Origin: an uncultured Christensenellaceae bacterium
GTDB taxonomy: Bacteria; Bacillota; Clostridia; Christensenellales; Borkfalkiaceae
Assembly: GCA_910588465.1 (NCBI GenBank)
Contig: CAJUOP010000011.1
Coordinates: 5,169-69,168, forward strand
Reading direction: 5' to 3'
Length of the DNA stretch: 64,000 bases
The position numbers were made by a program, and so were the translations under genes. Shown here piece by piece: positions 50,747-59,998 of the stretch (position 1 is its first letter; every line of letters starts with the position of its first letter). Below the pieces are notes generated by a model. The model saw only the letters and a program-made list of their open reading frames with translations. It made no database searches and was not told the DNA's origin.

Positions 50747-51848
50747 AATTCCCCTTTTTCATCTTCTCTATCACGTCGGGGCTAACCTGCCCCATCAGTG
50801 TTCCTTCGTCCCAGCAAGTAAAGTCATCATAAAGCAATAGCTTTCTATCTTCTTGTCCGATCGTACTTGCTACATCTTTATCCATAATGTCAGACATGAA
50901 ATATTGCGGTAAACCTTTACTGTAAATAATCTTTTCGCCTGTTTTTTCGATATACTTCATTAAGTACGCCAATGCTTCCCCGAGCTTTCCGTTCCCGACT
51001 ATTTCCTCGAAATCGGAACGCCCGAAGTGTTCGTTAAAATATGTGTTCTGATAAGTCGTCTGCATTTTATGCGTAATCGTACTATAATCTCTATGCTCTT
51101 CAATTCCCCCTAACATTTTCCCTTGCGGAATATGAAATAGCCCATGAAAGTGCAATCGATGCTTTTCGGGGGATCGCTCCCACACGCCCATATACTTCCA
51201 GCCCTTTCGGCAGCTCATATTGTTAAAACAGATTTTTAGCTTCTTCTTAAAGCTTTCTTCCGTATGCTTTTTACCGTCGTAGGTAAATGTACAAAAATAA
51301 TTGAAGTCCGCAAGATTTGCTTTCCTTGTCATGCGAACGCGTCTGCAAATGAGATTGCGTTTCTTTCTTTCAAGATTGCTATCAACATAAGTTTCCGTTG
51401 CTTTTTCTGTTTTGAAATATGGTCGCATAGTGGCAATCAACTTCTCCCGCCGTTCCCGCTTTTTCAGAAAGAGATATTCCCGATAAAGCTCGTTGAACAG
51501 TTCCTTCTTCGTCATACGCCGCTCGTTTGATTGCAAGATATTCGCGGGCTGTTCCGGTTCTTCTTTCGGCATCTTACCCGTAACCGCAATTTTTTCAAGC
51601 GGAAGCAGCGCATCGTCAACAGGCGGTGCGCTTTCTTCAACAGTTTCTTCGGACGGCTCGGAAGGCGGCTTGTTATCTTTCTGCGGCTTTACCGTGATGA
51701 TTTCCTCTTTCTTCTTCGGGCGCGGCTTATACGGCTTTTCCGTGTGCGGTATCGCTATAAAATGACTGCCGTCCGAATACACCTTACATTCGGGGTAAAA
51801 ATCGCCCACCTTCAAAGGTTCAGGTGTTTTATATTTTAACTCCTTCAC
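50745..51848 (-). CDS. HUH-type replication initiator (rolling-circle, G2P/Rep-like)
   Basis: The 367-aa protein has a 130-residue Pro/Lys/Glu-rich N-terminal region, then the three HUH endonuclease motifs: motif 1 FCTFTYDG (Phe185 onward), motif 2 HFHGLFHIP (His233 and His235) and motif 3 AYLMKYIEK (Tyr295, Lys298, Tyr299). Such proteins nick one strand and become linked through Tyr to start rolling-circle replication of plasmids and filamentous or micro-phages. ATG 51848 overlaps the end of the membrane ATPase gene by 4 nt. Large hairpins follow directly downstream. Confidence 0.85.
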   Translation of the reverse strand: MKELKYKTPEPLKVGDFYPECKVYSDGSHFIAIPHTEKPYKPRPKKKEEIITVKPQKDNKPPSEPSEETVEESAPPVDDALLPLEKIAVTGKMPKEEPEQPANILQSNERRMTKKELFNELYREYLFLKKRERREKLIATMRPYFKTEKATETYVDSNLERKKRNLICRRVRMTRKANLADFNYFCTFTYDGKKHTEESFKKKLKICFNNMSCRKGWKYMGVWERSPEKHRLHFHGLFHIPQGKMLGGIEEHRDYSTITHKMQTTYQNTYFNEHFGRSDFEEIVGNGKLGEALAYLMKYIEKTGEKIIYSKGLPQYFMSDIMDKDVASTIGQEDRKLLLYDDFTCWDEGTLMGQVSPDVIEKMKKGN

Positions 51849-53962
51849 GGCGTATCTCCCCCGATATGATACAGTCCGTTGATAAAGTAGCTGTTCTGCG
51901 CCAACAGCTCGTCCACGCTCGCCTTCTCTGTAACGTACTCGCGGTAATCGTTCAGCCCTACGCGCGTTTGCCTTGCCATATCGTTGAAGTAGTCCGAGAA
52001 ACAGTCCGTAGAGAAACGGCGGGCATATATCTTGCGGTTCATGATATAATACTTCTTGCTCTCCACCTTGCCGTCCATGGTGCCGCGCTCTTTCTCGATC
52101 TTTAACGTGTTGTAGCCGTATGAATTGTAAACTTTGTTATTTCGCTTCCAGATCCACGCCGTAATACTTTTGAGAATATGTACGAGCAAAGTATTGTCGC
52201 CCCTGCGGAAACGAAAGTCGTAATAGAGGTTAATAAAGCGGTTAAAGCTCCATTCGGCAATCATATCCTCTATCGTGTACAACGGGTAAGCGAGCTTCTG
52301 CTTTGACGAGCTTGCAATGTTGACGATATCGCATAAATCCCTTGCGTCCGCGCCCCAGCTTTCGGGACGCTGTTCGTCCGTGAATACCTTGATAAACGGG
52401 AAGTTATCTACCGTCGCGGAATGGCGGCACATTTTCAGCCATGCGTTAAACAGGTCGTTCTTCTGATTGGCTTCCTCGTCCTTCTTTTTCTTTTCCTGCA
52501 ATTCGAGGTTATTCCCCCGCTCTTTGCCAATCTCCGTAATCGCCACCACGCCGAACTCGAAGCTCCCCGCATTCGTATTGTTCTCGATCACCTTCTTACC
52601 GAGCCGCAGAACGTCGAAGTCCAAGATATGCGCGTGTCTGCTGTTTTGCCTATGCCCCTGCGGGAAGAAGTCCGAAAGCCACATGGGAAAGTTGCCTTCG
52701 TCCATCATGACGTTATCCGAGCGGATAGAGTAATTCGCCACGATAAGACTGCTTTGTATCACATAGATAAAATAGGCTTGCGCATACGTTTCCAGCACGT
52801 CGAACAGCGTGGAAACCGAAAGACTGTCGTCATAGGAAAAGCCGTACCTCTGCGCGTCGTAGCCGTATAGTTGCCACCTTGCGTTGTGATGCCGCATGAA
52901 CCTCGTCCGCTTTAACCCCACCCATGCCTTGATCGTGGCGAGGTTGTACACCGTACCGTATTCCATGCACCTTTGCAATTCCTTCTCGAAGCATATCCAC
53001 GGAAAGAACGGAAACTTCATATCGTTTCGTTGCAATATCTCCAACGCTTTTTGGCGAAACATGACCTCTTGCGAGAGAGCCATGTCCGTGATCGCCGTCG
53101 TCTTTTTCTTCCCCATGCTTCCGCAGGCAATGGACACGATGGGCAGCTCGTTGATAAACCCGCAGTTGCGCGCCTCGTAATGGCGTAACCGTGAAAGAGC
53201 GCTCCTCCTTCTCCAACGCTGAAAGAGATGCCATGCGACGAACAGCAAACTCCAATACGGGAAGTATCGGAAGGGTATTTGCACGTCGATAAACAGTCTG
53301 CATATCTGCGGATATACCGTCGTTAAATCGAAGGACACGGCGAAGTAAAAATAATACGCCAAAAAGCCCGCGAGAATAGACGCGAGGTTAAAGTGGAACA
53401 CCCATACGGCAACCCAGCATTTCCATATCCAGCCGTGTTCGCGCAGAAAGCAAGCATATCCCCGTATAAACCGTTTGAGCGGTTGATAGGTGCATCTCGA
53501 TAGAAACTTGAAAACGATGAGCGGAACGGTGTCCTTGTTATGCCTTATATTGCTTCTGCCGTACAGCCACCGAATAACGAACCACAGTCCTATTAAGCAC
53601 GGCAACAACAACACGAGAACTTTGGAGAGTGTTTCAAGCGTTCCCGTAAGCGATTGCCACCAGCCGATGAAGTTTTCCCCGCTTACAAAGAGCGAGAAAA
53701 ACGACTGCGTATTTTCTTTGAATCCGTCTAAATTATCGGGCAGCTTTATCATGTTCCCGACGACCTGCGACGGTGCGTTCACACTCGGCACGATATTATG
53801 CTCTATCCCGCATATCTCACAGAAGTAAAACGCGATAGATTGTACAAACTCTATGAGAGCTTCCACAAACCGCAGAGAGGACGACGAGAACACGAACACG
53901 CCGAGCAATACGAAGATGACCGATATGAGAACGCTCACCGTGATATTGACAGCTCTACGCAT
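51845..53962 (-). CDS. Membrane-anchored P-loop ATPase (Zot/FtsK-HerA-like)
   Basis: The 705-aa protein has four or five membrane spans in the first 250 residues (about 8-30, 110-135, 180-210, 235-255). A cytoplasmic ATPase domain follows: Walker A-like CGSMGKKKTT (281-289), a Walker B candidate FGVVAITEIGKERGN and a downstream TDEQRPESWGADARDLC, where a Gln-Arg-Pro pattern follows the ATPase core as in HerA/Zot-type pumps. The C-terminal 150 residues are basic. It sits between a 32-aa membrane peptide and the HUH Rep gene, overlapping both. The likely role is moving ssDNA across the membrane for extrusion or transfer; classical Zot has its membrane span after the ATPase, so the match is not exact. 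Confidence 0.72.
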   Translation of the reverse strand: MRRAVNITVSVLISVIFVLLGVFVFSSSSLRFVEALIEFVQSIAFYFCEICGIEHNIVPSVNAPSQVVGNMIKLPDNLDGFKENTQSFFSLFVSGENFIGWWQSLTGTLETLSKVLVLLLPCLIGLWFVIRWLYGRSNIRHNKDTVPLIVFKFLSRCTYQPLKRFIRGYACFLREHGWIWKCWVAVWVFHFNLASILAGFLAYYFYFAVSFDLTTVYPQICRLFIDVQIPFRYFPYWSLLFVAWHLFQRWRRRSALSRLRHYEARNCGFINELPIVSIACGSMGKKKTTAITDMALSQEVMFRQKALEILQRNDMKFPFFPWICFEKELQRCMEYGTVYNLATIKAWVGLKRTRFMRHHNARWQLYGYDAQRYGFSYDDSLSVSTLFDVLETYAQAYFIYVIQSSLIVANYSIRSDNVMMDEGNFPMWLSDFFPQGHRQNSRHAHILDFDVLRLGKKVIENNTNAGSFEFGVVAITEIGKERGNNLELQEKKKKDEEANQKNDLFNAWLKMCRHSATVDNFPFIKVFTDEQRPESWGADARDLCDIVNIASSSKQKLAYPLYTIEDMIAEWSFNRFINLYYDFRFRRGDNTLLVHILKSITAWIWKRNNKVYNSYGYNTLKIEKERGTMDGKVESKKYYIMNRKIYARRFSTDCFSDYFNDMARQTRVGLNDYREYVTEKASVDELLAQNSYFINGLYHIGGDTP

Positions 53963-54053
53963 TTACCCGTCCTCCCGTGTAAATCAAATAACTCACCAAC
54001 AATAGGGCAACGATAACTACCATCACCGCGATTATCCTTTTTAGAATTTTCAT
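53955..54053 (-). CDS. 32-aa single-span membrane peptide
   Basis: AGAGG precedes ATG 54053 and TAG is at 53955-53957, overlapping the ATPase start by 8 nt. The product MKILKRIIAVMVVIVALLLV... is a basic N-terminus plus one hydrophobic helix and a short polar end. The size matches minor coat peptides of filamentous phages (about 32-33 aa), which lie in similar positions; that is an analogy, not homology. Confidence 0.6.
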   Translation of the reverse strand: MKILKRIIAVMVVIVALLLVSYLIYTGGRVNA

Positions 54054-54062
54054 AAAAACCTC

Positions 54063-54091
54063 TTGATATTATTTTTGTTTTTGTGTATAAT
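54063..54091 (+). promoter_or_regulatory. Promoter of the DUF3791/DUF3990 cassette
   Basis: TTGATA (54063-54068), 17 bp and TATAAT (54086-54091) lie 19 nt before ATG 54111, with AAAGGAG between. Confidence 0.8.
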
Positions 54092-54110
54092 GAAAGAAAG
54101 GAGATTAGGT

Positions 54111-54335
54111 ATGAGCAGAGAAATTGCCAACAGAATCGAATATACCGTGACCTGCATCAGCGAGTTTTCCTATCGGCACTCTCTGTCCTATCAGCACGCC
54201 TATCTTTATTTGAAAAAGCACGGCGGCATTGCCTTTCTGAAAGACTGTTACGAAGCCGAGCATCTGCTCTCCATTGAGGACGCAATCGACGATTTAACCC
54301 TTCTTTGCAAACGGAACGGAGGAAACGTCGCATGA
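54111..54335 (+). CDS. DUF3791-like small protein, possible antitoxin
   Basis: The 74-aa helical protein (IANRIEYTVTCISEFSYRHSLSYQHAYLYLKKHGGIAFLKDCYEAEH) follows the DUF3791 pattern. AAGGAG precedes ATG 54111. Its stop overlaps the start of the DUF3990 gene (ATGA), so the two are coupled as in toxin-antitoxin pairs. Confidence 0.78.
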   Translation: MSREIANRIEYTVTCISEFSYRHSLSYQHAYLYLKKHGGIAFLKDCYEAEHLLSIEDAIDDLTLLCKRNGGNVA

Positions 54336-54844
54336 TTCTCTACCACGGCACTTACCTTGACTTCGACCAAATAGACCTTGCAAAATGCGCTCCGTATAAA
54401 GACTTCGGAACGGGCTTTTATACGACCGAGATATTCGAGCAAGCCAAAGCAATGGCGATCCAAAAAAGCAAGCTATTCGGCGGCGCGCCCTGCGTTTTGT
54501 CCTACGAAACCGACGACGGCTTCCTTTCCGACGTTACGTTCCCCGTAAAAGTATTTCCCGAAACGAGCGAGGAATGGGCGAAATTCATTATCAACAACCG
54601 CAACTATGAGTTTACCGATTTTGCCTCTCCCCTCTGCAACCGCGACAATAAGTACGAAATCGTAATGGGACCCGTGGCGAACGATACCTTGACGACGCTC
54701 ATCCGCCGTTATCAACGCGGTTATATCGACAGCGCGATCCTTCTCAAAGAAATGAAGTACGTCGCTCCGACCAATCAATACTCCTTTCATACCGAACGAG
54801 CCGTTCGGCTGTTGAAAAAGGCAGGCATCCGATGGATAACGTAA
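54332..54844 (+). CDS. DUF3990 protein with ADP-ribosyltransferase-like fold, possible toxin
   Basis: The 170-aa protein starts MILYHGTYLDF and has DFGTGFYTT, the His and Tyr-containing motifs of the ART fold (H-Y-E type). Acidic residues in the C-terminal third could supply the Glu. DUF3990 proteins are predicted NAD-dependent ADP-ribosyltransferases. The neighbours on both sides are small and translationally coupled, which suggests a toxin with one or two immunity or antitoxin partners. Confidence 0.82.
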   Translation: MILYHGTYLDFDQIDLAKCAPYKDFGTGFYTTEIFEQAKAMAIQKSKLFGGAPCVLSYETDDGFLSDVTFPVKVFPETSEEWAKFIINNRNYEFTDFASPLCNRDNKYEIVMGPVANDTLTTLIRRYQRGYIDSAILLKEMKYVAPTNQYSFHTERAVRLLKKAGIRWIT

Positions 54845-55062
54845 AATTTTTGACCGAGCTTAATACGCAAGAGGTCGTCGGATATATCGTTGCAGACGAG
54901 GGCATCGAATACGACGAAGCGATCGACCGCTTTTATACCTCCTCTACGTTCCAAAAGCTGTCGGATGCCGACACGGGACTATACCGCGAAAGCTCCGCCT
55001 ATCTTTACGAGCTTTATAAAACCGAACGCACAACGGGTAAAATTACCCCTACCGATATTTGA
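54832..55062 (+). CDS. Third small gene of the DUF3990 cassette
   Basis: This 76-aa protein (FLTELNTQEVVGYIVADEGIEYDEAIDRFYTSSTFQKLSDADTGLY) overlaps the DUF3990 gene by 13 nt. It is acidic and helical, of a type often next to DUF3791/DUF3990 genes. It could be a second antitoxin component. A terminator follows. Confidence 0.72.
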   Translation: MDNVKFLTELNTQEVVGYIVADEGIEYDEAIDRFYTSSTFQKLSDADTGLYRESSAYLYELYKTERTTGKITPTDI

Positions 55063-55068
55063 AATTTT

Positions 55069-55103
55069 GCGGCTACGGCATAACACCGTAGCCGCTTTCC
55101 TTT
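55069..55103. terminator. Terminator between the DUF3990 cassette and the exported-protein operon
   Basis: A perfect 10-bp stem (GCGGCTACGG with CCGTAGCCGC, 7-nt loop) is followed by TTTCCTTT on the plus strand, between two converging genes. Confidence 0.8.
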
Positions 55104-55109
55104 ACTATC

Positions 55110-57281
55110 CTACCAATCCGTTCCGTCAAATTCTTCCCAATCGATACTGTCCCAATCTATTTCGTCCAATAATGCTTCTTCCCTTTCTCTATCAAACCGT
55201 TCATCGTCTTGCCGCTGTTTTTTAGACGCTTTCCGCTCTTTCCGTTCTCTTTTCTTTACCTGTTTCCGTTCTTGCCTTTTCTCTCGCTTTTCCCGTCGTC
55301 GTTCTTTGCCGGAGCTACACAGTTTCCCCAACGCCTTGAACGGCGTGGCGATCACTTTGCCTATCCCGTAAATGAGCCACGGCGAGAACTTTACAAGCAG
55401 CACGATAATGACGATCAGAGCAATCACGCCGAGCAAGAGCTGCCACCAAGCAAGCGGCTTTTTATCCGTCTGCGTGCTTGCAGGCGGAGCAGCGTCTGCC
55501 GCGATATCCATAGGAGACATGGTTACGGGAATGATCGTTTCCACATTGTCCTTCGTAAACGTGAGGTCGATAATATCAAAATCGAGCTGAATCCACATTT
55601 GCGCAAAATAGGCGTTCGTGTCGATCGTCTTATACGTCCCGTAGTTGCCTTGAAAGATATAGTAGGTCGAGGTGCGCTCGTATTCCGTCGCTTCGTTGGC
55701 GGCATACTCTGATAAGTGATACCGAAAAAGGTAAGTCGTTTCTTTCCTGCTCGCCGCCGCTTTCACATAAGCGTGGAAAGCGTTATAGTCGCTCTCGTCC
55801 ACATAGAACTTTTCGCAGAATACGCCCTTGTCCGAATAAAAACTGAAATCGTCTACCGTTACTTTCTGAATAGCGTTTACGGTGGAATATTTTTCGCTTT
55901 CAACCTGCGTAATGTCCTGTCCGAGCCATACGCGCCACGGGTTCGACGAAAGAGTTAAATCGGCAAGCTCGTACTCCTCGTCGCCCGTAATCGTCTTGTC
56001 CGTAAACTTCTCGTCTACCTTTTCAAACAGCGCCGACGAATATCGGTTGTTTACAAGCGTTCCGCCGAACTTGCTTGTGTACGTTTCCAGCCAGCCCTTG
56101 ACTCCGTTCTTCTTATCCCCGATAATCATTTCCGCAGACAGCGTGTAATCGTCCGCCGAATCAGTCCCCTCGCCCGCATAGAACAAATAGTTCAGGTAAT
56201 TGATGTAGCGGTCGTAATCGGGCGTCGCCGTAAAATCATGGTAAGCGTTATAGACGTAATACCCCGCCATCGGCGCCATCTCGTTGTCGTCGCGGAAGCC
56301 TTCCACCGCCTTCGTTGCAATGATCGCATAAGGAAATTCGGTGTTCTCGTATTCCTTGATCGTGCTCCCGTCCACATATTTTCCGATATACGGCAACAGC
56401 GTATCGTAAACCGTCTTATTGCCCGTTACCAGCATAGGCGCGGTGTAGACGTTGAGCCACGTTGCGTGTACCGCCGTCATTTCGCCGTACTCTTCAATGA
56501 TCTTGTTCGGGACGGAGAAGTACACCGAATGCAGCGTGTCCCTCGTGTAACCGTCCTCATGCGTTCCTTTCGGTCGGTAGTAGGTGGATTGCACGTCGAG
56601 TGACAAATACGTTTCTATTCCGTCAACGGTGCAGGACAGCGTGTCGTTCTCCGCAAGCGGCGAGCCGTATCCGAGCGCATAACCGCTGTATGTATAGACC
56701 TGCTCGCACCCGTACTCCTCGACGACGTTCCCAGCCGATAGCTCGATCCCGCTGATACGGTATTCCCGCTTGTTTTCCTCCACGCTTTGCCAGATTGTTT
56801 CCCGCTCGGCATTCGTGAGCTGTACCTTGAACTTATAAAACCGTCCTTCGTATCCCGCGTTTTGCGAATACCTTACGAACGCCAACGGGTATTTCTTGTA
56901 CCCACCGTTTCTACCCGTAGAAAGTTGTATTTTGTTCCGCTCGGTGTTCGTATCGAACGCGGCGTCCTGCGGATTGTACACATAGACGTAGAACGCATAG
57001 TCGTCTTGCTTTTCCTCGTAATAGGAATAGCAAAACTCCACGAACGAAACGATTTGAGGGCTGCCTTTCCCGTTATGGGGATAATCCTGTAAATCGAACG
57101 GCTTTCCGCCGATCGTTGCTTCCTGCAAGTCCTCCAACACGTCCGTCTGCTCGTACTTCTCCTGCGGCGACAATTCTGTATCCGCACGGGCTACCTCGTA
57201 CATGGTAGGCGGTAAAAGAAACGAGAACAGGAACAGCACGGACAAAAACGCCGCGCCGATATGTTTCCAAATCGTTTTCAT
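55110..57281 (-). CDS. Exported protein with C-terminal membrane span and basic-acidic cytoplasmic tail
   Basis: The 723-aa protein has a signal peptide (about 8-33, ending near VARAD), about 560 extracellular residues without a recognised domain, a membrane span (about 600-625, WWQLLLGVIALIVIIVLLVKF), an 80-residue Arg/Lys/Glu-rich segment and a Trp/Asp-rich acidic end (DEIDWDSIDWEEFDGTDW). GGAGG precedes ATG 57281. It is last of a five-gene operon of exported and small proteins. The topology (large outside domain, C-terminal anchor) is that of a phage adsorption protein or a surface receptor; the function is unknown. Confidence 0.8.
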   Translation of the reverse strand: MKTIWKHIGAAFLSVLFLFSFLLPPTMYEVARADTELSPQEKYEQTDVLEDLQEATIGGKPFDLQDYPHNGKGSPQIVSFVEFCYSYYEEKQDDYAFYVYVYNPQDAAFDTNTERNKIQLSTGRNGGYKKYPLAFVRYSQNAGYEGRFYKFKVQLTNAERETIWQSVEENKREYRISGIELSAGNVVEEYGCEQVYTYSGYALGYGSPLAENDTLSCTVDGIETYLSLDVQSTYYRPKGTHEDGYTRDTLHSVYFSVPNKIIEEYGEMTAVHATWLNVYTAPMLVTGNKTVYDTLLPYIGKYVDGSTIKEYENTEFPYAIIATKAVEGFRDDNEMAPMAGYYVYNAYHDFTATPDYDRYINYLNYLFYAGEGTDSADDYTLSAEMIIGDKKNGVKGWLETYTSKFGGTLVNNRYSSALFEKVDEKFTDKTITGDEEYELADLTLSSNPWRVWLGQDITQVESEKYSTVNAIQKVTVDDFSFYSDKGVFCEKFYVDESDYNAFHAYVKAAASRKETTYLFRYHLSEYAANEATEYERTSTYYIFQGNYGTYKTIDTNAYFAQMWIQLDFDIIDLTFTKDNVETIIPVTMSPMDIAADAAPPASTQTDKKPLAWWQLLLGVIALIVIIVLLVKFSPWLIYGIGKVIATPFKALGKLCSSGKERRREKREKRQERKQVKKRERKERKASKKQRQDDERFDREREEALLDEIDWDSIDWEEFDGTDW

Positions 57282-57290
57282 TTACGCCTC

Positions 57291-58190
57291 CTAAACGTGA
57301 TAGATTTTCAAGTGCGCGTTACACGCGGGCATCTCGAACGAACAATGTCCGTAGGATTTCGTCGTGGCGTAATACAGAAACTCACCGCTCGCCTTGTCGT
57401 ACACCTCCGCCCATACCCCGTAGTCTTCATACCGCCTTTCGGGGATCGCCGTAAACTCGACCGTCTCTCCCGTGCGCGCTTTCGTGGGGAGCTCTACCGC
57501 TATCGGCGTATCGTCAAAGGAATAGGCGATTTCATAAGTAATCGTATAATCTTTCGCCTGTTCTTCCTCGTTCGGCGGCTCGACGGGACGATCGCCATCT
57601 CCCTCGTCTCCGTTCTCCGGTTTCTGCTCTATCGCCAATTCGATGCGGTACGTGATCTTTTCGTTGTACGACGACACGATTAACGTATATAAATACTCCG
57701 AGTCGATCTCCGAAAGCGAAGGGGTCGAAACCATTTTTTCCGCATATACGTCTTGCAAAATCGTCTTTAAGCCTGTACCCTCTTTCACAAATAACGTAAA
57801 CGAGTCCGCCTTCTTCTGTAACCCGAAGTATTGCGACAAATCTTCCGATACTCCGCTCCATTGATAGATCTTCCCGTCTGCCGTAAACCGAAAGTCCGCT
57901 TTTTCGTTCGGAACGATTTTTACCGTATAATCCCGCGGACTTTCCTTGTTTCCCACGTCCAGCGGATAATTGACTTCAAAGTAATACCATTGTCCGTCAT
58001 TCAGCTTTAATCGTTTCTTCGTATCGGTGGACAAAATTTTTTCGCCGCCGTACTGTACATAGAACGTCTTAAAGCTCTCGTTTCCGCCGTTCGTGTATTT
58101 CAATACGATCCCTATCGTTACCGCAATGAATACGACAACGAGCAAAAAGGAAATCGCCGTTGCGATGGCTTTGCCTTTTCCGTTTTCCAT
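57291..58190 (-). CDS. Exported or membrane-anchored protein, 299 aa
   Basis: One N-terminal span (about 10-30, ATAISFLLVVVFIAVTIGIVL) is followed by a beta-rich outside domain, a Glu/Pro-rich linker (about 200-215) and a C-terminal beta domain. AGAGG precedes ATG 58190. It lies 9 nt from the genes on both sides, so one operon. No known family. Confidence 0.75.
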   Translation of the reverse strand: MENGKGKAIATAISFLLVVVFIAVTIGIVLKYTNGGNESFKTFYVQYGGEKILSTDTKKRLKLNDGQWYYFEVNYPLDVGNKESPRDYTVKIVPNEKADFRFTADGKIYQWSGVSEDLSQYFGLQKKADSFTLFVKEGTGLKTILQDVYAEKMVSTPSLSEIDSEYLYTLIVSSYNEKITYRIELAIEQKPENGDEGDGDRPVEPPNEEEQAKDYTITYEIAYSFDDTPIAVELPTKARTGETVEFTAIPERRYEDYGVWAEVYDKASGEFLYYATTKSYGHCSFEMPACNAHLKIYHV

Positions 58191-58199
58191 ATTTACCTC

Positions 58200-59807
58200 T
58201 CAATGCCGCCTGCGCTTGATTCCGCCTATAATCGCCGCAACAGTGCCGATCAACAGAACGCCGCCCGCAATGCCGCCGACTACTGCCCACTTATTATTTT
58301 TTACCGTGTTGACCGCTTTTTCCGCTCCGTCCATCTCTTCCGCATACACTTCCAGGCTGTCGTCCGTCACCACCAGACTATCGACGTCGCCCGCTACGGC
58401 ATCCGAATAGCGAACCGATTGCACCCGCAAGTTCATGAGATTAGATGCCTCTAACACGTGTTGAAAGGTAGAGCCGTACTGTACTGTTTTCTCTGCGTAT
58501 ATTTCGCCGTCCACATAAAACGTCACCTTGCACATGATGATTTCCCAATGCGCCGTTAGCGTCATATCCTCCGTTATCGACTGATCCGTGTATTTCGTTT
58601 CGTTCGGAAGATACCAACCGACAAAGGTAAAGCCCGTCCTCGTAGTCGTCGGCAGTTCGCCGATGGAAGTGTCGATGCCGTGTTTTTGCGGTGCAACCTC
58701 GTTCCCGCCGTTACTGTCGAACGTGACCAAAAAAGTCGTTTTTTTCCATTCCGCCCGTAAAACCGTATCGCTTTTGATCGGCTGATTTTCATACTTCGTT
58801 CCGTCCGCATAATACCAACCAAGCAAGGTGTGATCCTCTTTTGCAGAAGTCGGTAGGTCTACGCTCGTATTCCAATCCACCGTTTGGCTGTCCGCGGCAC
58901 TTCCGCCGTTACTGTCGAACGTTACCGTATACGTGTTGATCTTGAACTTCGCATAGAGCTGCGTCTCGGCGGTAATGGGTTCTCCGTCGTAAGCGCGCGT
59001 AAACTCCTCGTCGTAATACCACCCGACGAACGTGTACCCCTCTTTTACGGGATCAGACGGCAAAGAGAACGTGCAGTCCACCGTAAACTTTTCGTTCGTG
59101 CCGTCTGCCGAAACGCTGTAACAGTTCGCCGAAGTACTGGAAAACGTGATCCTGCTTTCCAACGTTAAAATATCGTTCTCTGCATCGTAGACAACGTTGT
59201 TTTCTCTCACCTTCCCCGAAGTGTTACGACACTTATAGCTCATGCTTTCAATATCCATTTCGATTCTTTCGGGAATATTTGTTTTGAACCCGTGGCAGCA
59301 GACGTATAGGTAATAAGTATTGTCAAACCTTGTTTGTCCCGCCGGCGCCATAGTAGCCTTGTGATATTCAAAATACAAAGACATATAATTATTCGGCAGC
59401 GTAAACAGCAACGTATCCGTTCCGTTCAGATAAAAACTCACCGAAAAGTTTTCCGATGAAGTTTTGAGATTGTAAGTGTAGTTACTATCCGAAAAGCTAT
59501 CGCCTTTATACGTGTGCTCACACAGAATACCGTGATCTGCCAAGAGCATGATTCCGTCGTCTACACCGTCTTGAACGGAAAGCCTTGACGCCATGGGCTG
59601 CTTCTGCGCGTTTGCCGTTTCGCTTTCTTCGGGAAGTGTATCTTCCTCTTCTTCCTGTCTGAACCACTCGGACGGCTTTGCCCTTCCGCTCCCGAACACC
59701 TGCAAAAAAAGTCCTGCGAGTAAAACGCCTACTAAGATAAAGCCTATCAGCGTTAACACCCACTTTACTTTATCCGAAGTCTTGTGTCGTTGTAATTCGT
59801 CTTTCAT
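58200..59807 (-). CDS. Membrane-anchored surface protein with InlB B-repeats
   Basis: The 535-aa protein has an N-terminal span (about 15-38), a beta domain, three Listeria/Bacteroides InlB-type repeats (about 245-440: PVKEGYTFVGWYYDEEF; YTVTFDSNGGSA; FLVTFDSNGGNEVAP, each ending YAKF/RAEW/TAHW), and a second C-terminal span (VVGGIAGGVLLIGTVAAIIGG) followed by basic residues. GGAGGT precedes ATG 59807 and a hairpin (59832-59863) lies just upstream. It probably binds something outside the cell. Confidence 0.82.
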   Translation of the reverse strand: MKDELQRHKTSDKVKWVLTLIGFILVGVLLAGLFLQVFGSGRAKPSEWFRQEEEEDTLPEESETANAQKQPMASRLSVQDGVDDGIMLLADHGILCEHTYKGDSFSDSNYTYNLKTSSENFSVSFYLNGTDTLLFTLPNNYMSLYFEYHKATMAPAGQTRFDNTYYLYVCCHGFKTNIPERIEMDIESMSYKCRNTSGKVRENNVVYDAENDILTLESRITFSSTSANCYSVSADGTNEKFTVDCTFSLPSDPVKEGYTFVGWYYDEEFTRAYDGEPITAETQLYAKFKINTYTVTFDSNGGSAADSQTVDWNTSVDLPTSAKEDHTLLGWYYADGTKYENQPIKSDTVLRAEWKKTTFLVTFDSNGGNEVAPQKHGIDTSIGELPTTTRTGFTFVGWYLPNETKYTDQSITEDMTLTAHWEIIMCKVTFYVDGEIYAEKTVQYGSTFQHVLEASNLMNLRVQSVRYSDAVAGDVDSLVVTDDSLEVYAEEMDGAEKAVNTVKNNKWAVVGGIAGGVLLIGTVAAIIGGIKRRRH

Positions 59808-59831
59808 TTTTTACCTCCAAATAAAATGAAA

Positions 59832-59865
59832 GCGGCTTGCAATGTTTCCCCACCGCAAGCCGCCC
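59832..59865 (-). terminator. Hairpin upstream of the InlB-repeat gene
   Basis: The stem GCGGCTTGC/GCAAGCCGC (12-14-nt loop) is followed by TTTCATTTT on the minus strand. It lies in the 190-nt gap after the 117-aa gene and would lower read-through into the exported-protein genes. Confidence 0.55.
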
Positions 59866-59998
59866 CTCGTCGAAATCAAACGCGTTTTGCGTGCGTTCAA
59901 TTAAAAATCAAACGTACTGCTTTTACGCTTGTTTCTCTTCCTTCCGAAAAATCTTTATTCCTAAATATTTTTCGGAATTGTTAAGGATTGCTTTCTCC

